From Sisyra terminalis (Eukaryota > Arthropoda > Insecta > Neuroptera > Sisyridae), in contig OY292275.1 of NCBI GenBank assembly GCA_958496175.1, positions 15,128,001 through 15,192,000 on the forward strand: a DNA stretch of 64,000 nt. Reading direction: 5' to 3'. The position numbers and the translations under genes are program-made. This document shows positions 57,441-64,000 of the stretch, piece by piece; position 1 is the first letter of the stretch, and every line of letters starts with the position of its first letter. The notes beneath the pieces are model-generated. The model did not search any database. It saw only the letters and a program-made list of their open reading frames with translations, and had not been told where the DNA came from.

Positions 57441-60400
57441 TTAATAATATTTAATTTATTGTTATTATTCTTATTAATATTTTAATACATCACTCACCTA
57501 TTTGAAAAAAATATCTGGTTTTTTGAAATAGTTGTAATGTAAAAAATAAGGGCTCATGCCACTTTTAGTGACGTCAATATCAGGTAAAGTTTCAACTTTG
57601 TCTTTAATCTAATCCGCGATTTTTTATTAATTCAATTTAATTTCGAAAGATATCGTTAGACGAGCAATACTCATAATAAATTAAATATTAAATAAAATAT
57701 TATTTCTGTTGGTTAATTTCCATGTGAGGATTTATCATTCTGCGTTAATTTGTTTCGATTGTTAATAATGTTTCCAGTGTAAATAACTTTAATGGTAGAT
57801 CACACTTATACAGAGAGCTGCCCTTGCGCAGTATAGTGAAAGAGAGCCAAACAAGATAGCTTAATGAGCTTTGAATTTAACCAATGAAAAATGGCCTTAC
57901 AAAATCAATGGCTGCGGAAGAAGATTGTAACTATAGTAAACAATTATCATTTATTCATAGCAAATTTAATTTTTCTATGTTTATATAGCTTCAACAATAA
58001 GGTTTCTTTTTTTCCAACAATCAGTTCAATTTTGATTTTTTTTCAAACATTACAATGGCTAAAAACTTTCGTAAGTTTATATGCAGTGTTTCAGTTGTTG
58101 TTATTTCCATGTATCTTTAATTTTTTTTTGTGTGAAATATTCAAGTTTAAATAACATTTTTACCTATTTTTTATCTTTGTCGTTGTAATTTCCAACTTCT
58201 TAAAATAAATAATGGGCTAATCATTTATAAGGTAAGCTACTATGGGTGAAAAGTGAAAGGAAAGTCATATTTTCTTATGTCCCTTATTTTTTTTAAGTGT
58301 ATTATTTTATTTTACTATCAATAAATTTTATGTACTATACTTATTCATAAAGGTTTATGAAATAAAAAGGATCTTTAAAATTTAATTCAGTGTGTGTATA
58401 ATTTAAACAATAATAATAGTTATTTTAGTTTTTCTATTGTTTTCCAAATATTATATATATGAACTAATGATACTTCCTTACTAAAATCAGCTTAAAAAGT
58501 TTTTTTTGAAACAATTTTTTTGGAATGGACGGGCAATACTTAGTAAAGGTTTAATCATTCATATACTTTGAATTTTTGAGAGGTTTTTTCAAAGAGTCAA
58601 TAGCATTAGTGAAAAAAATATGATATTTGTTTCATAAGTAACTTAATTAAAATCAATTTTAAAATAAAACCGAAATTTATAAGTGTAATATATTTTGAGA
58701 ATGATTTTTTTACTTGTAATTGTTTTTCAAAGTAACGTGCCAAATAGAAATTCAAGCCGAAAATTTTGTATATATTGAGGTTAATATCTATAGCCATTGA
58801 AAAAGTTTCTTTGAAAAAAAAAAACTCACCAGAAGTTCTTTTTTTATTTCATTTCTCAATAAATTTCCTAAATGTGTTTAATGTTTATTTTAGTGTCATT
58901 ATTGATGTGTTGCGTTGGCGCATTTGTCGATAGAGAAAATTCCAAAATTTATTTGCTCTGATATTTAGTACAGCAGAGAATACATAAATAAAGAGAAAGA
59001 CTGAACGAAAAATCAACGCATGTTTAAACTTCAAAAGTAAAATAGAGAAAGTAAATTTGATTAAACCAAACCAATGCACTTTTATGTAAAACATTTTTAA
59101 ACAAAATTTTGGTTTTTGTTAATGATTTTTTTTAAATTTGAGCTTTAATTTTCGTTTGCAAATATTTTCTTGAATTTTTCATTTATATATATCTAAAAGA
59201 GAAATTTATGTTTGTAAAGTTGAAAATTGATGTCAAAAGTCTTCAATATAATGACTAGTTAGTGTCCAACTTATTTATTTTTCCATAAAAATCTTAAATT
59301 CAACGTTTTATTTGACTGTAGCTTGTTGAAAATTACGGCTTAATAAAACCGCTCCAAGGAGTATATGTGGTGATAAAATCATATAATTTTCTTGCTTATT
59401 CATCTTCCGTTACAATACATACAATAGCTCATATAATATAATAGAAAAAAAAACGGTATAAAAAAGTAAATTATGATAAATGCCATACATGTGCAATTAA
59501 GACAAGAAAACGTTAATTACTCATCAAACGTTATATCCATAGAAAATTTACATAAATATGATTAGACTTTGGTTCTCCATTCAGTGATTTTAACGCCCAT
59601 ATTTACACTAGCGAAACGTAGAAAATCTAAAATAAAAAACTACATAATATGTGATGGTTCACGTGATTTACAGGTAGATAGTATTTTTTTTTTAACTTTT
59701 TGCCATATTTTTACAACAGATAAATATTAATCGGTCGTAAGGAAAAAATTCAATAGACGACCAAGATGAATGAACCATTTGATTTTATTCCAAAGCTAAT
59801 TTAAAAACTTTGAGTTACTGATTAACGAGAAATTTCCTGATTTATGAATAAATAAATCATTCTGCAATCATTCATAATATGAAGTTTTCAATTATAAGCC
59901 TAAAGGAGTGATTTGAATAATTCAATTTTCTAGAAAAAAATAAGGTCAGTTTTCGTTTTTAAACTCAACATTCATCACGTCTTACAATTAAATTGGCTAT
60001 TTTGAATTTAAATGAATTTAGTAGGTTGAATATTAATTTTATTCGTTTGAAAAGAAAAAGCAGGCGCCTGCCTTCGTTGGTGGCGATTTAAAAACTACAA
60101 ATAATCACATAATTCAAGATAATTATTATAATATCATACAAGTAATGTAATATTTTATCTAATAACAATAATTATTTAAATAATTAATTTTAATATGGAA
60201 AGAATAAATATTGGATTATATAACTTTTCTGAAATAAACGACCAATTGGTGTCAAAATAATTAATTCAAAATATATAAATACAAATAAATTTCAATTTTT
60301 TTGAATGCGTTCCAAGCTTTGTGCATGAAGCCAACGTAAATAAAAAACTTATGGCAAAAAATTACATTGATTAATTAAAAGCAACAATTGCGAAATTTAA

Positions 60401-60699
60401 TATTAGAGTTTTTAAATTTGAAATGTTTATCTTGATCGAAAAATAAATGAGGTATATCGATAAAATTAAAATGTTTTGCCAACATTCAACAGGAAAACGT
60501 TATAATATGCTTGAAGCGTTTCATTTTTTGAAATTATGTAAGCGATAATATTGGAGCTAAAGATCATAAATATGAAGCAAATGTTTTGTAGAAGTAAAGC
60601 CTGCATTTTTTTTTCTTATAAACACACTACCTGTTCAAGGAAAATGTATTTCACTACCGGCAAAAAACGAAATTTTTGATTAAAAAAATGGAGATTAAA

Positions 60700-60990
60700 C
60701 TCCGAAAATCCTGTTGATTAGTCCTGCATCTATGGGAAACATGAACCCGCAAGAAACATGAAAGTAGTTTAAGGAGCTTTGGAATAAATAAAGAAAATTA
60801 AATGGTCGTATAAAGTCACCAATGTGAAATTAGTGAATTTATACGAAAATAGAAGGATGTAGCCATAAGAAAAAAGCTAACAAAATGAGATACATTTAGA
60901 ATGCAAAACTGAAAACCAAAGAGAATTCCCGGAAAAAGAAAATTTGAAATTCTAGATCTTCTAAAAAGAGTGATGGATTACTCCGACTCA
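60700..60990 (+). pseudogene. Reverse-transcriptase relic
   Basis: It shares the AAGAAAATTAAATGGTCG segment and the GAAAAAGCTAACAAAATGAG segment with the relics at 35.6 and 50.8 kb. It has no open frame. Confidence 0.4.
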
Positions 60991-61479
60991 AAGCATAGAC
61001 ATGAAAATGAACAGAAATAACAAATTGAAATTCATCAAACAAAAATTATTAACGATTCGTTATTCTATCAGAATCTAATCCTAAGTAACCTCCACACAAA
61101 TATTATCATCTATATAACCATATCAATATAATATTAGACAAACGTATAAATGTATTTCAACACAACAAAGAAAGTACACACATATGTGTAAGTAAAAACC
61201 AAATATAATAATCATTGTTTCTTTGAACTAATTGTTGTTATTTGTTTCAACTGTCATTTTGATTACATTCAATCAATAATTTTTGCCATTTGTCAGTTGT
61301 GTCAATGTTGGATGTGAATATATCACGGGTAGCTACAAGTATAAATTTAATGTTCGTATGTTTGAAATCGCATATCCTCAAAAAGTCCATTATCGATCGT
61401 TTTTAGAAATTGTTGTATTAATTTATATAAATCGGCCATCAGGATCTAGGTCCTATTATCCGATTTGGTGGCCGGAGCT

Positions 61480-62200
61480 GACGTGATGGAGATCACTCCC
61501 AGTGGAGGAATTTCCCTATGCCTCTACTTGATCACTAGGCACTTTTCTTTTTAGCCGTCTTTTATTTTGGTGCTCCAAAAGTGGCGGAATCAGGGGATTT
61601 GAGTGCTAACTCAACTTTCCAAAATGATTGATGGTACGTACGGTAATGGATTCGGTGACTGATGAGATGTGTAAGTCTCTTCGGAGAGTCTCATTTGTGA
61701 CATACCATGGAGCATCTGCCAACTGTCTCAGGATCTTTGATTGGGTGGCCTCGATTAATTTAATGCTTGACTTGCTGGCAGAGCCCCACAGCTCAATATA
61801 GTACGACCAGATTGTCACTGTTACTGCTTTGTATATAAGTAGTTTATCCTCAAGGGGAAGTTTAGAGCCCTACCCAACAGCCAGTATAACTGTTTGAACC
61901 TCTTGTTGATGTATTATCGTTTTTGGATGATGTGAGATTTCCAGGTCAGCCTCCTGTCCGGATGAACACCAAGGTATTTGACGGGGTCGGACGATGGGAT
62001 CTCAGTTGAGTCCAGATTGACCGGGGGGCCCGTTCCTTTCCTGAGAGTGAAGGTCACTTGGACTGATTTGGACTTATTGATAGTGATTTTCCATTTTTCA
62101 GCCCAAATGCCCAGTAGGTTATTGTATTCATTTACGCGTAGGTTTTTTAAATCAGGCAACTCAATAGTCTCACATCGGGTTGTTCTTCTACGCACTTCTA
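61480..62200 (-). pseudogene. Jockey-type LINE reverse transcriptase, 3' fragment
   Basis: Minus-strand frames encode LLGIWAEKWKITINKSKS, then SDPVKYLGVHPDRRLTWKSH (about 61930-62110). After a frameshift and stop they give TIWSYYIELWGSASKSSI, then LRQLADAPWYVTNETLRRDL (about 61640-61810). These are the thumb and C-terminal motifs of Jockey-clade non-LTR reverse transcriptases. The copy is 5'-truncated and broken. Confidence 0.8.
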
Positions 62201-62724
62201 CACAATTTTTTCACATGTATCGGAGCATTGTTTTATAATCCGTTGAGAAAAATATATATTGACTTTATAAGGAAAACTTTCCTCTTGGAACAGCTAACTA
62301 ATTTCAGGACAAATATAGTGCATTTGTACCTCCTTAGTTTTCCGTTTTGTTTTTCCACTTAAATATCATTTAAATGCAATATCTCATTATGTAGTTAGTA
62401 GTTACGTTAAGGATGATTCTGCTTAATATTCTGTTCAATTTCAACGATAAAAATCATCCCTTATACTTTTTGTTTTTATGTCTCCACAAAAATTTCAATT
62501 ATAATTTTAATACTCCTGGTTTTAGTAAAATAAGATTGAGGTGTATAATTTTTCGTTTGAATTAAAAAAAAAGAAGTTATGTTCTATTTTGAAGGGTTAT
62601 TGATGTTTTTAAGGGTTATTAACCCTAAAAATTTTCATTATGGTTTTACAGTAATTATTTTTCTAACCCTTGTAATTCATATATTTCCCAGACAGGATGA
62701 TACTAATGGTTATATTTATTTTTT

Positions 62725-62830
62725 GTTACAGTATTTGGTAAAGTCGCGAAAGAGGACGAAACGTTGTACGAAGATCGAATAAAATTCATTAAAACAGTAT
62801 TTGATTTTTAATCCAAAAAATCCAGAAACG
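62725..62830 (+). repeat. Solo arm end of the 25-kb inverted-repeat family
   Basis: It shares AAAGTCGCGAAAG, GGACGAAACGTTGTACGAAG, a TTTGATT tract and AATCCAAAAAATCC with the outer part of the 25-kb element arms. The CTGANGA core is absent from this family although GAAACGT is kept. Confidence 0.6.
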
Positions 62831-63290
62831 CCTTTTTATTTATATCTTTATCTTTCATGGTTAAGGAAAATTTGTGAGCATTATTTTTACACTAAAATCA
62901 AATCGATATTCTCAGAAATATAGCGGTTTTTCTAAAAACTTAATTGAAAAATGAATATTTTGAAGGTAAGTTACAAAAGATACAGTGAGGGATGGTGTGG
63001 GTTACTAAGTAAGTAATATGTTTCCTTTATTTTTTTATTTTTGAATTTAATATCATTAGGAAAATCAAAGGGAACTAACACTGATCATATTTAATTATTT
63101 TTATTGGTAGAAATTAATAATCAAAAGAATATTTTAGATTTTATGAATTGGTATTAATCTTTAGAGTAATTGGTAAATTTTATAATTACAGATGATAAAA
63201 TTCAGATCTCAGATTTTATTTTTTTAAATAAGAAGACAATTCAGGTTGTTTAACATCGGTTTTTTTATTTAATATTTTTATTATTCAATT

Positions 63291-63327
63291 AGCTACGTTT
63301 CGTTACTTATCGTAACTTCATCAGGCT
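63291..63327 (-). ncRNA. Hammerhead-ribozyme-like motif, left arm of 63.4-kb element
   Basis: On the minus strand the order is AGC, CTGATGA, A, GTTAC-GATAA-GTAAC, GAAACGT, A, GCT. Stems I (AGC/GCT) and II (GTTAC/GTAAC) are perfect. Confidence 0.45.
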
Positions 63328-63416
63328 TCTTGATTATTTCAAGAATTTTATTATTCTAAATTCAATTAAATTTTATTAAATTTAAATTGAAAATATTTTA
63401 TTTTTGTGAATCAAGA

Positions 63417-63453
63417 AGCCTGATGAAGTTACGATCAGTAACGAAACGTAGCT
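63417..63453 (+). ncRNA. Hammerhead-ribozyme-like motif, right arm of 63.4-kb element
   Basis: The order is AGC, CTGATGA (63420-63426), A, GTTAC-GATCA-GTAAC, GAAACGT, A, GCT. It is identical to the left arm except in the stem II loop, which is where neutral change is expected if the stems matter. Confidence 0.45.
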
Positions 63454-64000
63454 AATTGAATAATAAAAATATTAAATAAAAAAACCGATCTTAAACAACC
63501 TGAATTGTCTTCTTATTTATAATTGCAATTGGTGATTATGACTGATTCGTAAATGGTGAATACTTTTGACAATCAAGAACACCCTAGTAAGTTTTCAATA
63601 TAAAGCAAAGAAATAAATAAGCGCAAGGAAATCACAAATATTATCCATCTATATCCTCCCTTTTACAAAATTGGCAGGATAACGTTCGCCGAGCTCAGCT
63701 TGTTTATGATAAATACATAAAAAAACATTTATTTAAAGCTTTTAGGTTTTTGGTTTTAAATCAAAAGAAACAGATTAAATCATTGATATAAACATCCCGC
63801 AAAAACTACTGCTTAAATCTTCTTAATTTATTTTCTTTTATTCTTTATTCCTTGTTTGGCATTTATCGATAATAAAAATTGATTTGTGTTTTCTTTTTTA
63901 ATAACAAGCAAATATTTTTTTGAACGAATACAAGATAGCCTATAAGGTATCTTGCAGGTAGTAGATATCTAACGAAATGAAGATAAGTATGTTTAGTTTT

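Larger units (their letters stand above)
63224..63516. repeat. Inverted repeat with hammerhead-like arms
   Basis: The outer arms are AAGAAGACAATTCAGGTTGT and its complement. The inner arms contain TTAGCTACGTTTCGTTAC and its mirror. Arms are about 115 bp around a 60-bp A/T-rich centre. Confidence 0.9.
48523..64000. other. 15.5-kb region without a supported host gene
   Basis: No convincing host exon was found on either strand right of the bunched-like gene. Recognisable contents are a SINE pair (49810, 56818), foldback elements (50.28-50.52 and 63.24-63.52 kb), reverse-transcriptase relics (50.75-51.09, 60.70-60.99, 61.48-62.20 kb), a degenerate minisatellite (57.28-57.43 kb), a simple-sequence-like TTATTG-rich stretch (53.88-54.0 kb) and solo repeat ends. 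The first exon(s) of the giant muscle gene may lie here or beyond but could not be identified. Confidence 0.5.

Noticed and set aside
57217..57444. A 75-codon coding region
   Set aside because: It runs through a degenerate tandem repeat and has no recognisable domain.

Overview
The window is AT-rich animal DNA and almost certainly comes from an insect. The evidence is long AT-rich introns, two spliced protein genes with clear arthropod-type relatives, and many decayed transposons (Tc1/mariner, hAT-like, a TTAA-target element, Jockey-type LINE, tRNA-derived SINE). I cannot place the order. No rRNA, canonical tRNA gene, CRISPR array or bacterial-style operon was seen.

One gene fills the left two thirds on the minus strand. 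I could follow 23 coding exons from 44097 down to 946. Every junction keeps the reading frame, and the phase of each donor matches the next acceptor. The exons give about 3970 residues and the gene runs off the left edge. Protein order is: short acidic leader, a long block of spectrin-like helical repeats (exons between 41.1 and 22.5 kb), an Ala/Glu-rich helix, eight Ig domains (22.2 to 18.5 kb), a very large Pro/Glu/Val/Lys-rich PEVK-like region with three copies of an acidic ESD[FY] module (18.45 to 13.2 kb), a further Ig domain (11.67 to 11.19 kb), and an acidic linker exon (1.0 kb). This is the layout of a giant sarcomeric scaffold. Arthropod zormin is my best guess for the family, but the name rests on memory of the family and not on a search.

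On the plus strand at 46305-48522 is a long-isoform bunched/TSC22-domain protein of 721 residues with one 52-bp intron. The TSC box and both conserved N-terminal motifs are recognisable. The compact structure and the altered TSC box suggest a diverged paralogue or retrocopy. It lies just upstream of the first minus-strand exon I can see, so it is either the neighbour or sits inside that gene's first intron.

From 48.5 kb to the right edge I found no host coding exon. That stretch is AT-rich non-coding DNA with repeats, a SINE pair, LINE relics and foldback elements.

The most interesting structure is a set of unrelated-looking inverted-repeat (foldback) elements at about 25.0, 45.5, 50.3 and 63.3 kb, plus solo pieces at 9.3, 27.4, 56.0 and 62.7 kb. 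Near the tips of most arms lies the same architecture: a 3-bp outer stem, CTGANGA, a hairpin, GAAA, a palindrome (ACGT or ATACGTAT), and one non-G base. The stems are kept by different sequences in different elements. This is the layout of a hammerhead ribozyme with a minimal stem III, as reported for Penelope-like retroelements. There is one consistent extra A before stem II that departs from the textbook core.
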